DNA from: Eubacteriaceae bacterium
Lineage (GTDB): Bacteria > Bacillota > Clostridia > Lachnospirales > Lachnospiraceae
DNA length: 64,000 bases
NCBI GenBank assembly: GCA_910575665.1
Contig: CAJTFB010000020.1
Location: forward strand, 1 to 64,000
Direction of reading: 5' to 3'
Part shown: piece after piece, positions 33,969-42,907 of the stretch
Position numbering within the stretch: position 1 is the first letter of the stretch
Layout: the number at the start of each line of letters is the position of its first letter
Position numbers and translations under genes: made by a program
The notes under the pieces: model-generated
Databases searched by the model: none
The model's input: only the letters and a program-made list of their open reading frames with translations
Told to the model about the DNA's origin: nothing

Positions 33969-34751
33969 TTATGTGTTGCTGCCATCCTGGATATATCCTG
34001 TCAGCGGAGATGAGGCACTTCCTCCTCGTTCCAGCACTCTTCCTGTACCAGCAAGATAGGCGGTCCGCCCGGCCTCGATCGCCTTACGAAATGCCTCTGC
34101 CATGGCTGGGATATCTCCTGCTGTGGCAATTCCCGTATTTGCCATCACGGCAGCCGCTCCCATCTCCATCGCCTCACATGCCTGAGAGGGACATCCAATC
34201 CCCGCATCCACGATAATGGGAAGATCGATCTCATCAATCAATATCTGAATAAATTCTCTTGTGCACAATCCCTTGTTCGAACCAATGGGCGCAGCCAGAG
34301 GCATTACCGAAGCAGCTCCCGCATTGTAGAGATCTCTTGCTATATTCAAATCGGGATACATATAGGGCATCACCACAAACCCTTCTCTGGCAAGAATTTC
34401 CGTCGCTTTCACCGTCTCCTGATTGTCTGGCAGAAGATATTTGCTGTCTCTCATGATCTCAATTTTCACAAAATCACCACAGCCTATCTCCCTGGACAGC
34501 CTGGCGATCCGGACAGCCTCTTCCGCATTTCTGGCACCTGAAGTATTGGGAAGCAATGTTACCCCCTTTGGTATATAATCCATAATATTTGCCGTTCCCC
34601 CGGCATTTGCCCGTCTCAGGGCAAGAGTGATGATCTGCGCTCCTGCCTGTTCAACGGCAGCCTGGATCAGATCCAGCGAATATTTTCCAGAGCCAAGTAT
34701 AAACCGGGAAGTAAATTCATGCCCTCCCAAAACCAACATATCCTTATCCAT
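33969..34751 (-). CDS. thiG: Thiazole synthase ThiG
   Basis: A 260-residue thiazole synthase. It forms thiazole phosphate from deoxyxylulose phosphate, dehydroglycine and ThiS-thiocarboxylate. Lys96 in VKIEIM matches the Schiff-base lysine position of the family, and the phosphate-binding region [20 protein letters not shown] and NTGIATA are intact. It follows thiS after 136 bp that contain an AAGGTGAA/TTCACCTT hairpin but no gene. Confidence 0.94.
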   Translation of the reverse strand: MDKDMLVLGGHEFTSRFILGSGKYSLDLIQAAVEQAGAQIITLALRRANAGGTANIMDYIPKGVTLLPNTSGARNAEEAVRIARLSREIGCGDFVKIEIMRDSKYLLPDNQETVKATEILAREGFVVMPYMYPDLNIARDLYNAGAASVMPLAAPIGSNKGLCTREFIQILIDEIDLPIIVDAGIGCPSQACEAMEMGAAAVMANTGIATAGDIPAMAEAFRKAIEAGRTAYLAGTGRVLERGGSASSPLTGYIQDGSNT

Positions 34752-34887
34752 TTTTATCCTCCCTTCGCAAGGTGAATGTAGTTCACCTTTGCCTTATTGC
34801 ACCTAAAGAGCTAAAATTTCTTACCAAGTTTGGGCGTGCGTATACAAACTTGACAGGTTGCAACATTCATGTTCCAATGACAAAATG

Positions 34888-35085
34888 TCAGCCTCCTCCT
34901 ACAAAACTCACCACCTCGACTTTGTCTCCACTTTTCACCCTTGTTTCATTATAAATTGATTTGGAAATGATCTCCCCATTGATCTCTACCGCAATCTTAC
35001 GACTATCATAGCCTTCCCGCTCTAAAAGTTCCGTTAAAGAAAGATCTAAATACTGCTCTTTTTCTTTTCCATTTAGTATAATCAT
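34888..35085 (-). CDS. thiS: Sulfur carrier protein ThiS
   Basis: A 65-residue ubiquitin-like protein ending in VSFVGGG; the C-terminal Gly-Gly becomes the thiocarboxylate. The start at 35085 is fixed by AAAGGAGG 6 nt upstream, although the open frame runs much further. It is the first gene of the thi cluster, after a leader of about 280 nt. ThiF, which activates ThiS, is not in the window. Confidence 0.9.
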   Translation of the reverse strand: MIILNGKEKEQYLDLSLTELLEREGYDSRKIAVEINGEIISKSIYNETRVKSGDKVEVVSFVGGG

Positions 35086-35105
35086 GGTGTCCTCCTTTCT
35101 TGCGT

Positions 35106-35145
35106 CGCTCCGCTTCTGTGACCGGTCGCGGCATTCGCCGCATAC
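35106..35145. repeat. 40-bp direct repeat in the thi leader, copy 1
   Basis: Identical over 40 bp to 35177-35216 with a period of 71 bp. It contains a GCGGC-ATTC-GCCGC hairpin and GACCGGTC. Confidence 0.85.
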
Positions 35146-35176
35146 CTTGTTCCCTTTCGCCTCGCACCAGTCACAG

Positions 35177-35216
35177 CGCTCCGCTTCTGTGACCGGTCGC
35201 GGCATTCGCCGCATAC
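35177..35216. repeat. 40-bp direct repeat in the thi leader, copy 2
   Basis: Identical to copy 1. The spacer between copies also pairs with the repeat (GTCACAG/CTGTGAC), so the RNA can fold in more than one way. Confidence 0.85.
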
Positions 35217-35273
35217 TCTGAAAAACATACCGGTCACATCGTGCAAGCACATGTGACCATATGTTTTCAGAGT
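35215..35273 (-). promoter_or_regulatory. Long palindromic hairpin in the thi leader
   Basis: ACTCTGAAAA, GGTCACAT and GTGC arms pair in order with GCAC, ATGTGACC and TTTCAGAGT to form one near-perfect 59-nt hairpin. No T-run follows. Confidence 0.7.
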
Positions 35274-35280
35274 GCGAGGC

Positions 35281-35357
35281 TCAAAGCAAACGCGCAAAAA
35301 GAGGATAGCACATGAAAGCTACACCCGTGGTGGTGTACCCCTTCATGAGATATCCTC
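35281..35357 (-). promoter_or_regulatory. Attenuator-like hairpin overlapping a 21-codon leader ORF
   Basis: On the minus strand GAGGATA/TATCCTC, CATGAA/TTCATG and TACACC/GGTGTA stems form one hairpin followed by TTTTTG, right at the 5' end of the thi transcript. The same stretch holds a 21-codon ORF (ATG at 35346, TGA at 35281) beginning MKGYTTTGVAFM with GAGG 7 nt upstream. It looks like transcriptional attenuation linked to translation. No TPP-riboswitch landmark was seen. Confidence 0.5.
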
Positions 35358-35368
35358 AATCTTTTATT

Positions 35369-35397
35369 ATCTTATCATAAATATCTGAGATTGTCAA
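35369..35397 (-). promoter_or_regulatory. thi operon promoter
   Basis: Minus strand: TTGACA (35392-35397), 17 bp, TAAGAT (35369-35374). The predicted start point near 35362 lies just before the attenuator hairpin. Confidence 0.7.
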
Positions 35398-35461
35398 TTC
35401 AACACAACATAAATTAAACTATTTTATGTCAAACACAATCTAATCGTTTATTTATTATGTA

Positions 35462-36545
35462 CTATATTCCATATTCCTCCATTAACTTTCCCTGCAAAAG
35501 AAGATCCTTTGCCGCCATTAAGATTTCTTCTGTTCTGCCGTCCTCAGCCAGTCGAACATTTAAATAATTTATTCGTTCTGCTGCTTCTTCTCTTCCTTCT
35601 GCCAGCAGCTCTTCTGCAAATTCACACATATGCCTCACACCTTTCTCTTCTTCTTTTAAATAAGCCACTCTTTTTCTTAGCTCGACGGTGCCAATTTGAA
35701 CCCTGCTTCGTACTGCGCTAGCAACAAAATAGCATTGTTGCTTTCATTCGATGATGCCACCACATCACCTCATTCAAGCGCCTTGCTATTTTGCTGCTAT
35801 CACAATCCGAAATCTTCGACCTCCGCTTGTGATTTTCCAATTTACAAGGAAATGGAATGAAACGTACTGGAGGTACGTTGATTGACGTTGACGTAGCAAA
35901 TTGGAAAATCACAAGTCGGAGGCAGAGTTCAAATTAGCGCCATCGAGCTAAATTCACAAATTTTTCTTTATATGGCGCATAATCTGTTGTTGTATTTTTT
36001 ATGTATTTTAACAGTGCAGTCTGCTCCGATTTCGACGCAGGAAAAGTTAAATTTGCGTAAATCTCATGAACTCCATTTGATATCTCCCGATTTGTCCCCT
36101 TTATTATACGCACAATCTCAGAACATCCCGACTGTGTATTCAAAAAATCCTTTTCTGTGATAAAAATTAGATACAAGTCTGGCAAGTCCGCATAACTGGC
36201 ACCCGTTCCTAGCACCCGGCTGTCGATCCGACTCTGGATAAATCGTGAACGTTTCAGATGATCCTCGTCCTCCGCTATCTGAAGTTCAATATTATATTGT
36301 CTCTCTTGAGAGTCCTCTGCCCAGACATCAAGTATCGAGCTATGACCATATAAATTCCGGTAACTTCGTTGGGGTTCCGAGCGCAACACCCGCAAATCAG
36401 AGATTCCTGTTAAAATCCGCAGTACATCCTGCACAGCCAAATGATCCTCAAACACTATGGAGGAAAACAAATCACTGGTCAGGTTCAGTTCCCGTATCTT
36501 TGCCAGACGATCTTTGTAGTTTTTTATTCCCACCCGTTTTGTCAA
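35462..36545 (-). pseudogene. Rpn-family PD-(D/E)XK nuclease gene split by a MITE
   Basis: The upstream part (36545 to about 35950) encodes the Rpn/PD-(D/E)XK transposase-like core: DLFSSIVFEDHLAVQDVLRI, ILDVWAEDS, YNIELQIAEDED (D and ExQ catalytic motif) and DLYLIFITEKDF. The downstream part (to 35462) encodes the usual charged C-terminal tail (AYLKEEEKGVRHMCEFAEE). Between them lies a 269-bp element. Deleting it with one TA copy joins EKFVNL to RKRVAYLK in frame, giving about 270 residues, the normal family length. Rpn proteins are recombination-promoting nucleases. Confidence 0.85.
35680..35948. mobile_element. 269-bp MITE-like element inserted at TA
   Basis: Terminal inverted repeats GCTCGAYGGYGCYAATTTGA match at all but three positions, and TA is duplicated on both sides (35678-35679 and 35949-35950). 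Inside, CTTGTGATTTTCCAATTT (within 35820-35843) pairs with its complement at 35898-35922 around a CGTAC/GTACG hairpin. There is no coding capacity. TA duplication points to an IS630/Tc1-mariner type transposase acting in trans. Confidence 0.82.
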
Positions 36546-36798
36546 TCACTTTCCCCCTTACCTGGCAGGAAACACTCGATGAGCATACTACAGAAAATAA
36601 AATCCTTCTATATACATAAAATTTATCATCGGCACCTTCAATTTTACTAAACTCCTGCCTATTCTATTCATATTGGAATTGATAAGCAAGAGTATTTCTG
36701 AAATCATTACTGAAGCGCAGATTTGCAAGTACGATAGAATTCCTTTTGCTTTTATTATATTTAGTTTAACACTATATACTAACAATTTCAAGTTCTTT

Positions 36799-37083
36799 TT
36801 AACGTTTATCCAATTTTTTCTGGATTTTTTCCATCCCATCTACATAGATAAGAATTTCTGCCACTATACCATATAATTCAGGAGGGATATATTCCCCAAC
36901 ATCCAGAATTGACAGACTTTTTGCCAGTTTTTCATCTTTATGAACCGGAATATCAGCTTTTTCTGCCTCTGTAATGATTCTGTCTGCGATATGTCCTCTA
37001 CCGGTAGCAATTACCTTCGGCGCCTGCTCCCCTGGCTCATATTCAAGGGCAACTGCTGTCTTTTTAGGATTAAATTCTGCCAT
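36799..37083 (-). CDS. FlhB C-terminal domain-like protein (YlqH type)
   Basis: A 94-residue soluble protein equivalent to the cytoplasmic C-terminal domain of FlhB/EscU, without the membrane part: AVALEYEPGEQAPKVIATG, then ADIPVHKDEKLAKSLSILDV and GEYIPPELYGIVAEIL. The NPTH autocleavage motif of true FlhB is replaced by FNPKK. Stand-alone copies such as Bacillus YlqH lie beside rnhB, as here (7 bp gap). Function unknown. Confidence 0.85.
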   Translation of the reverse strand: MAEFNPKKTAVALEYEPGEQAPKVIATGRGHIADRIITEAEKADIPVHKDEKLAKSLSILDVGEYIPPELYGIVAEILIYVDGMEKIQKKLDKR

Positions 37084-37090
37084 TACGATA

Positions 37091-37855
37091 TCACCTCATA
37101 AAATTTTTTATAAATGTCCTCCTGTGGATCGGACATGGTCCATATTTCTTTAACGCTTCTATGTGTGCAGAGGAACCGTAACCTTTATGTCCCTTAAAAC
37201 CGTACTCCGGGTACATTTCGGCAAATTCTGTCATCAGTCGGTCCCTGGTTACCTTTGCCATAATACTTGCCGCCGCGATCGAGACACTTTTTCCATCTCC
37301 CTTGATGATTCCCAGCTGCTTTATCGGAAGCTGGGGGATCGTCACCGCATCATTCAAAAGCAAATCCGGCACCACCTGTAAATCCTGAACCGCATGGGTC
37401 ATCGCCTCATAGGTAGCCTGCAAAATATTGATCTGGTCGATTCTCTCTGGTGAACTCATGCCTATTCCATAGGATACCGCTTTTTCTTTAATTTCATCAA
37501 ATAATTCTTCTCTTCTTTTTGCACTGAGCTTTTTGGAATCATTGAGATACAAAATTTTGCAATCCTTGGGAAGCACAACGGCCCCAGCCACAACGGGGCC
37601 AGCCAAAGGACCGCGCCCAGCTTCATCAATTCCGCAGATACAGGTAAAATCATTTCCATATTTTCTTTCAAATTCTTGCATCACTTCCAGACGTCTGCAT
37701 TCATCTTCATAGGCTTTCTGCCGTTTCTGATACGTCAATATCAATTTTGCTACACCTGATCTTCCATCTTCTCTATATTGATCAAATAACAAATTCCAAT
37801 CTTTCATTGCAGCATGTTCAAACTCATATTTTATATCGGCTATTTTCTTTGGCAT
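37091..37855 (-). CDS. rnhB: Ribonuclease HII
   Basis: A 254-residue RNase HII that removes ribonucleotides from DNA and RNA primers. Active-site motifs GIDEAGRGPLAGPVVAGAV, LNDSKKLS and the later acidic residues (LLNDAV, GDGKSVSIAAASIMAKVTRD) are intact. An N-terminal extension of about 75 residues precedes the catalytic core, as in Bacillus. GGAGG precedes the ATG. Confidence 0.94.
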   Translation of the reverse strand: MPKKIADIKYEFEHAAMKDWNLLFDQYREDGRSGVAKLILTYQKRQKAYEDECRRLEVMQEFERKYGNDFTCICGIDEAGRGPLAGPVVAGAVVLPKDCKILYLNDSKKLSAKRREELFDEIKEKAVSYGIGMSSPERIDQINILQATYEAMTHAVQDLQVVPDLLLNDAVTIPQLPIKQLGIIKGDGKSVSIAAASIMAKVTRDRLMTEFAEMYPEYGFKGHKGYGSSAHIEALKKYGPCPIHRRTFIKNFMR

Positions 37856-37892
37856 AATAATCCTCCATTTTTATTCTCACCTTACCTTCGCG

Positions 37893-37931
37893 TAAAAAGA
37901 TACCTGCGCCCAAAACCAGACACAGGTATCT
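37893..37931 (-). terminator. Terminator of the pilus operon
   Basis: On the minus strand AGATACCTG and CAGGTATCT arms are followed by TTTTTACG. It lies about 20 bp after the DUF5057 gene stop and 38 bp before rnhB. Confidence 0.8.
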
Positions 37932-37952
37932 GAAATGTTCCTACATACTAAT

Positions 37953-40900
37953 TTATTGAAGAGCAAATAATCCTCTTTCTCCTATTGTAATCTCAGCAAA
38001 CTGCTTCGATGTCTCAACCTGTTCTGCATTATCGGGATCTAAAGGATTCTGTGTAGGTGTATACTTAGCCCCTGATTCCTTAGATGACCTCGCCACCCAC
38101 TCCAAACGAACCTTAGTATAACCTTCCTGCCATTTCGATCTTAAAAATGGCAGCCGGAAATTCAGCGTCTGTTTCTCTGGAACAGGATATCCATTGATCT
38201 TTTCAAACAAATTCTGCTTCTTGTCAAAATCGATCAGCTTCATCTCAAATGGATTCCCCTCCAGATTTTCTGGTTTCAGCTTGATCGGTGCTTTGGATGA
38301 GTCATTTTCATTGATCAGCGTAGCCGATTTGAGAATGGATGTCTCTTCATTGTCAGAATTGTTCAAACTGCAGAAAAGGTACATTGTCTTATCGCTTTTA
38401 TACTCTGCCGACTGACTATAATCAATCAACACACAATCATTTGAAATCCTCTGATAGTATTTTCTCGTTTCCTTATTATTGTGAAGGGAAAATCCCATGG
38501 AAGGAGTTAGTACATTTCCATTACTCAGGATCTGTTCTGTTAGATCCATCAGAAAATCAGCTATACCGCCAGCAAATATTGAAAAGTTTCCATTGGCTGG
38601 CTGCCCTTCTTTATGAATTACCACGACGTTCTGATAATCATTGGAAGGATCTACCGTTCCTGTAATACCACCCATTGCCGTACCCGTCGGGTCTTTATAA
38701 TACCCCTGAAGATACGCAGACACTGTACTCTCTACGGAGGTCTTCAAGAAGCCATATTTTACAAAATTATCTGAAATAATACCTGTATGGTTCCCGTTAT
38801 AAAGAGAATCCTCAGGAGGCTCTGTTGCCACCTCCGGCAGGAAAGTAAGTATATTCCAAAGATAGTAACACTTCTGTTTTAGCTTTTCATCGGTGTGCCC
38901 TACATCCTGACACAGTTTTCTCATATAAAATCCTGTATACTTTGCCGAATCTGGATCTCTGTTACTGTCTTCTGTCAATGGCACCTGCCTTATGTTATCG
39001 TATACATCATCCATAAAAGTCTGGACATACTCTACCTGATTGTTGGGTTTATCCTTATCTGCCGAAAGATCAAACTGCGTAGAAATCAGGTACAGCTTTG
39101 CAATATTATTCAAGCTTCCCGAACGCTGCGAACACGGAATCTTATCATCCATATACATGTGGATATCCGTATCCCCTGTTCTTTTTACCCCCTCGTCGAG
39201 CAGCATTCCCATCTGCCTTGAATAAAGCATTGGCAGGGAGCAATCTCCACTAAGCCGCTTGATGATCTTCATACAGTCCACCCACTCCAGATCATTCTCA
39301 TGAAAAGAAGCAAGTTCCCCATTGTAAGAATTCCATTGATTCTTATTTCTTACTGGGTTGGAAAAATTATGATAGGAATCCATCAGCGCAGTTAAATCGT
39401 CCGTATTGTTGTCATAAGTAGCAATATAAAACATATCTGCCCGTTCCACGATATCCAATGTCTCTGGCGTATCTCCCTGATCCATCTGGTTGATCATCGA
39501 AGGAGTCAGTGTCATCACCTTAACATGAGTATCCTCGTACTGCTCATCCGCTGTTTTGATAACATTCCCATCACTGTCCTTCTGATCCTCAAAATAAAAC
39601 AGGGATCGCTTTAAAATATCATTGAACTTAACACCAATTAATTCAAAACGGAAAATGTATCCTTCGTACTTGTACTTAAATGTATATACTGTGCTGACCT
39701 TTAATTTCTGGTCGGAATTTTGTATGGACGTCACTTCTTTTAACACCGCTGGGAATCCATCCCCCACCTTTAAATTATTAAACGCATCCTGTACCTCCCA
39801 GCCCTGCTTGCCCTCAGACCAGATCTCATTGTATGTCATGTCAGCGGGTATATCGCTGAGTTTTTCGTAATACTTCCACCTATTCTGTGACAAATCCTCC
39901 CACTGCTGCACTTTCTTGTTCGGAGCCTCATAGGGACCAACGGAAAAGTCCCCCTTTCCGTCGCCTACGTATACAAAATATCCAATCACCTCGGATTTAC
40001 TTTCATGCTTCCAGCTGTCTGTGCGTTCAATTTCCTTGTCTAAAACTTCATCACCCTTTGTTGTCCTGGCAAAAAGTTCCCGATGAGCCTTGGCAAACTG
40101 GGTCACAGTCATCTGTCCATTTGTCAGCTTTTCATAATCGGTTTTGACTTCGTCAGAATCATCCTCGAATTTTACTGTATACTCCTTCGTATCCTCTGAA
40201 TCTTTTTCATACGTCCATTTCCACTGTGCATCATTTTTAAAGTATTTGAAAGGAATCTCTTTTCCATCTTTGTCCACAAAGTCCTCTGGATAAGCGGACT
40301 GAATCTCCCCAATTGACCTTTTCGACATGCCATTGGAAAGCTCAGAAGCAAAATTTTTATCTTTTCTCATTTCTACCGTATAATAGGTACTTAAATAGAA
40401 AAGTGGAGCCTTAGAACGATGATTCCGTCCATAACCACTGGTTTTAGCAGCTCCTACTACCGTGCCATTGGGATTATAGATTTCAAATCCATGGTTATTA
40501 TTATTAAACCAGCCATTAAAATTCTTAATATTGGTATTATTAAACAAATCCCCATTGGCTCCGTCACCAGGTTTCCATCCCTCTCCTATCAATGTATCAT
40601 AATAGGCATATAGATTATTGTCGATCTGGTCCTTCCGACAGGCACCATGATCCCAAAATCCTATATTCTCTCCTTTTCTCAATGCCTCGTAACTAAATTC
40701 CAGCGGATCAAAAGGCAGTCCCTCCTCCTGTGAAGATACAAGAAGGGAATACGCCTGCTGCGACATCTCCGGTACAATCTCCACAAGAATAAAAGGATTC
40801 TCTTTCGTTCCCTTCTGTGTCGAGCCATTGGTCTTGGGTACCTCAGGCAATGCCTTATAGCCGCGGATCACAACCTCTGTCTCCTCTTCCGACTCCACTA

Positions 40901-41612
40901 CAACTTTTAAATAACGAAACCCTTTTAGATCCACAGCTTCTTTTTTTACACCGTCTACATAAAAACGCATTCCTCCGTTTTTATCTGGATTTTCTGTCGT
41001 AAAGCTTACGCTGGAATCCGCATTCCAGCTCGCATCTGTTCTGCATTCTTCATTGTCTTTTGTCACAATAGATTCGTTAGCTGAAAATAGTGTAAGAACC
41101 CTCTTCTCAGAATCTTCTTTTCTTGTCTTTGTAAATTCAGCAGAATACACTTTCAATCTCTGGCCACTTTTTTTTGCCATAATAGATATAGAAGTATAAA
41201 GATCCCCAATACTTAGTTTATTCTCCAGATCAAACAGAATGGTACGTTTTCCTGTGAGCTTTGAAGTCCCAGTATCCTTCTCCCTCTCCTGAAATCCCAG
41301 ATATTCAATCACTTTTGTTCCAGAATCGGTCTGTACAAGAGGAGCAGTCTTTTTCAAAGATTTATAAGAATTTTTTGCGGTTACCGTCAAATCTGGATTT
41401 GCCTCTGCCTCTGACTGCGCCAGCCCCGGATCATCTATATATTTCTTCGCTATATAGGGTTCATCCGCGATATATTTACCAAAAATAACGCCATTTGATA
41501 TCAAATAATAAGCGATAACAATCACACAGGTTAGCAGCACAGTAAAACCGCCATACATCATTCCCCGCCTCAAAGGGCTCTTTCTACTATGCACATTTCT
41601 TTTTCCCTTCAT
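37953..41612 (-). CDS. Very large DUF5057 surface protein
   Basis: A 1219-residue protein with one N-terminal transmembrane segment (about 15-42) and the rest predicted outside the cell. The stretch NPFILVEIVPEMSQQAYSLL (about 275-295) marks DUF5057; Asn, Asp and Tyr are frequent and there is no sortase motif or C-terminal anchor. It is the last gene of the pilin operon, 15 bp after a prepilin gene, so it may be a pilus-associated adhesin or tip-like protein. This role is inferred only from position. AAAGGAGCG precedes the ATG. Confidence 0.75.
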   Translation of the reverse strand: MKGKRNVHSRKSPLRRGMMYGGFTVLLTCVIVIAYYLISNGVIFGKYIADEPYIAKKYIDDPGLAQSEAEANPDLTVTAKNSYKSLKKTAPLVQTDSGTKVIEYLGFQEREKDTGTSKLTGKRTILFDLENKLSIGDLYTSISIMAKKSGQRLKVYSAEFTKTRKEDSEKRVLTLFSANESIVTKDNEECRTDASWNADSSVSFTTENPDKNGGMRFYVDGVKKEAVDLKGFRYLKVVVESEEETEVVIRGYKALPEVPKTNGSTQKGTKENPFILVEIVPEMSQQAYSLLVSSQEEGLPFDPLEFSYEALRKGENIGFWDHGACRKDQIDNNLYAYYDTLIGEGWKPGDGANGDLFNNTNIKNFNGWFNNNNHGFEIYNPNGTVVGAAKTSGYGRNHRSKAPLFYLSTYYTVEMRKDKNFASELSNGMSKRSIGEIQSAYPEDFVDKDGKEIPFKYFKNDAQWKWTYEKDSEDTKEYTVKFEDDSDEVKTDYEKLTNGQMTVTQFAKAHRELFARTTKGDEVLDKEIERTDSWKHESKSEVIGYFVYVGDGKGDFSVGPYEAPNKKVQQWEDLSQNRWKYYEKLSDIPADMTYNEIWSEGKQGWEVQDAFNNLKVGDGFPAVLKEVTSIQNSDQKLKVSTVYTFKYKYEGYIFRFELIGVKFNDILKRSLFYFEDQKDSDGNVIKTADEQYEDTHVKVMTLTPSMINQMDQGDTPETLDIVERADMFYIATYDNNTDDLTALMDSYHNFSNPVRNKNQWNSYNGELASFHENDLEWVDCMKIIKRLSGDCSLPMLYSRQMGMLLDEGVKRTGDTDIHMYMDDKIPCSQRSGSLNNIAKLYLISTQFDLSADKDKPNNQVEYVQTFMDDVYDNIRQVPLTEDSNRDPDSAKYTGFYMRKLCQDVGHTDEKLKQKCYYLWNILTFLPEVATEPPEDSLYNGNHTGIISDNFVKYGFLKTSVESTVSAYLQGYYKDPTGTAMGGITGTVDPSNDYQNVVVIHKEGQPANGNFSIFAGGIADFLMDLTEQILSNGNVLTPSMGFSLHNNKETRKYYQRISNDCVLIDYSQSAEYKSDKTMYLFCSLNNSDNEETSILKSATLINENDSSKAPIKLKPENLEGNPFEMKLIDFDKKQNLFEKINGYPVPEKQTLNFRLPFLRSKWQEGYTKVRLEWVARSSKESGAKYTPTQNPLDPDNAEQVETSKQFAEITIGERGLFALQ

Positions 41613-41627
41613 AATCCGCGCTCCTTT

Positions 41628-42341
41628 CTACTGATTTCTCATATAAATCCTTTTTCCACAACTATATTCTGGTACTACACTATCATCAAAGACCATATTT
41701 ACATCCAAAACATATTTTTTCGAGGCACCATTCTCCAGAATCTTACAGTCAAATTCTTTCACCTCATCTGCCAGAAGATAATTTTTCAGTAAATCCTCCT
41801 GGCTATTGATCGCAGTGATCTGTGATACGTCTACAATACTTGGCATGGATACACCCGGCGGTGCTGGTGTAGGTGTTGCCCCCGGTATCAGTGTCGGTGC
41901 TGGTCCTGGGGTAGGCGCTGGTGTCGATGCGGGAGAACATTTTCCAAAATACACGCTATAGTCTCCGCCAATATCGGCAATTCCATCATTGTTCTTAAAC
42001 CAGTACACATACGAATCTGATCGCATATCTTTGATATCATCCAATGTTTTATCCCCATTTTCCAAATCTTTGATCATCTGGCTGCCTTCTTTTTCGTCAT
42101 AAAACAAGATAAGAATACGATTCAATTGGTCCCAGTACGCCCGTTCTGCTTCCAAACTGTAGCTCTCGATATGATTCAATGCGTCCTTTGCCTGATTTTG
42201 GAGTTCCACTCTCGCATTGGTATCCCGCATGCTTCTGGAAGAAAAGGCGATAAGTGCTGTAATTGCCCCAAAAACAACGGTAGAAATAACAACCGCTAAC
42301 AATAATTCAACCAGGGAAAAACCTTTATTATTCAATTTCAT
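41628..42341 (-). CDS. Prepilin-like protein, PilW/minor pilin type
   Basis: A 237-residue prepilin with a type III leader: MKLNNKG then FSLVELLLAVVISTVVFGA, with peptidase cleavage before Phe and Glu at +5. The globular part includes a Pro/Thr/Ala-rich repeat stretch (about 140-175). Position among other minor pilins suggests a PilW or GspJ-like role in pilus priming. Confidence 0.82.
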   Translation of the reverse strand: MKLNNKGFSLVELLLAVVISTVVFGAITALIAFSSRSMRDTNARVELQNQAKDALNHIESYSLEAERAYWDQLNRILILFYDEKEGSQMIKDLENGDKTLDDIKDMRSDSYVYWFKNNDGIADIGGDYSVYFGKCSPASTPAPTPGPAPTLIPGATPTPAPPGVSMPSIVDVSQITAINSQEDLLKNYLLADEVKEFDCKILENGASKKYVLDVNMVFDDSVVPEYSCGKRIYMRNQ

Positions 42342-42378
42342 CGTTCCTTTCCCTCCTCTTCTCTATCTGTCATCGTGA

Positions 42379-42885
42379 TCAATCAATAAAATGCTTGCCT
42401 GTGCTGGTTACCAGCGTGACCTCATGTGCTGTACTGCTATCGGAGGTTCGGACCACTTTGATAGTGCTTGTAGGTGTAGCCGTATTGGTAAAAGCTCCGT
42501 CTTTTCTCCTCACGCCGACAGAAACACATTTGGTAGGAATCGTAGAAAGATCCTGATTATCAAAATAGACTCTAAGTTTCTCATTTCCAACAACTTCACC
42601 CTCTGAATAATTTGCTGCCGAAGGAGTAAAAGAACTTGAATCGTTATATAAAATATAATAATCGTTATCGTAATAGTATAAGTGCATATAAACAGATGAT
42701 GTTTTTGACATGTTCTGAGATTTTAGTTTTGTCAATCCTGTGTCGATCTTCGCAGAACATTTCGAGGCACTGGCAAGATCCAGAAAACTAAATCCAGATA
42801 TGCCCCCTACGACCATAATCGCAACGATAGCAATAACTATGATTGCCTCAATCAATGTAAAGCCTGAATTCCCTAATTTTTTCAT
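42379..42885 (-). CDS. Prepilin-like protein, GspH/FimT type
   Basis: A 168-residue prepilin starting MKKLGNSG then FTLIEAIIVIAIVAIMVVGG, with Glu at +5. The start at 42885 is preferred because AAGGTGA lies 5 nt upstream; starts further upstream overlap the previous gene. The C-terminal domain is Ser/Thr-rich beta structure. Confidence 0.8.
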   Translation of the reverse strand: MKKLGNSGFTLIEAIIVIAIVAIMVVGGISGFSFLDLASASKCSAKIDTGLTKLKSQNMSKTSSVYMHLYYYDNDYYILYNDSSSFTPSAANYSEGEVVGNEKLRVYFDNQDLSTIPTKCVSVGVRRKDGAFTNTATPTSTIKVVRTSDSSTAHEVTLVTSTGKHFID

Positions 42886-42907
42886 CCACATCACCTTCTT
42901 TTCTTCA

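Noticed and set aside
35106-35216. Direct repeats in the thi leader as a short CRISPR array
   Set aside because: Only two 40-bp units with one spacer of about 31 bp, the spacer pairs with the repeats, and no cas genes are present.
34888-35250. Longer ThiS reading frame and a 71-codon frame through the thi leader
   Set aside because: Both frames run through the duplicated 40-bp repeat and hairpins and have no ribosome binding site. ThiS has a clear start at 35085.
35369-35400. CTGAGA on the plus strand near 35384 as a TPP-riboswitch hallmark
   Set aside because: It is on the wrong strand, lies within the minus-strand promoter, and has no accompanying TPP-aptamer segments.
36546-36798. Short frames between the Rpn gene and the FlhB-like gene
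   Set aside because: AT-rich sequence without ribosome binding sites or recognisable domains; read as intergenic.
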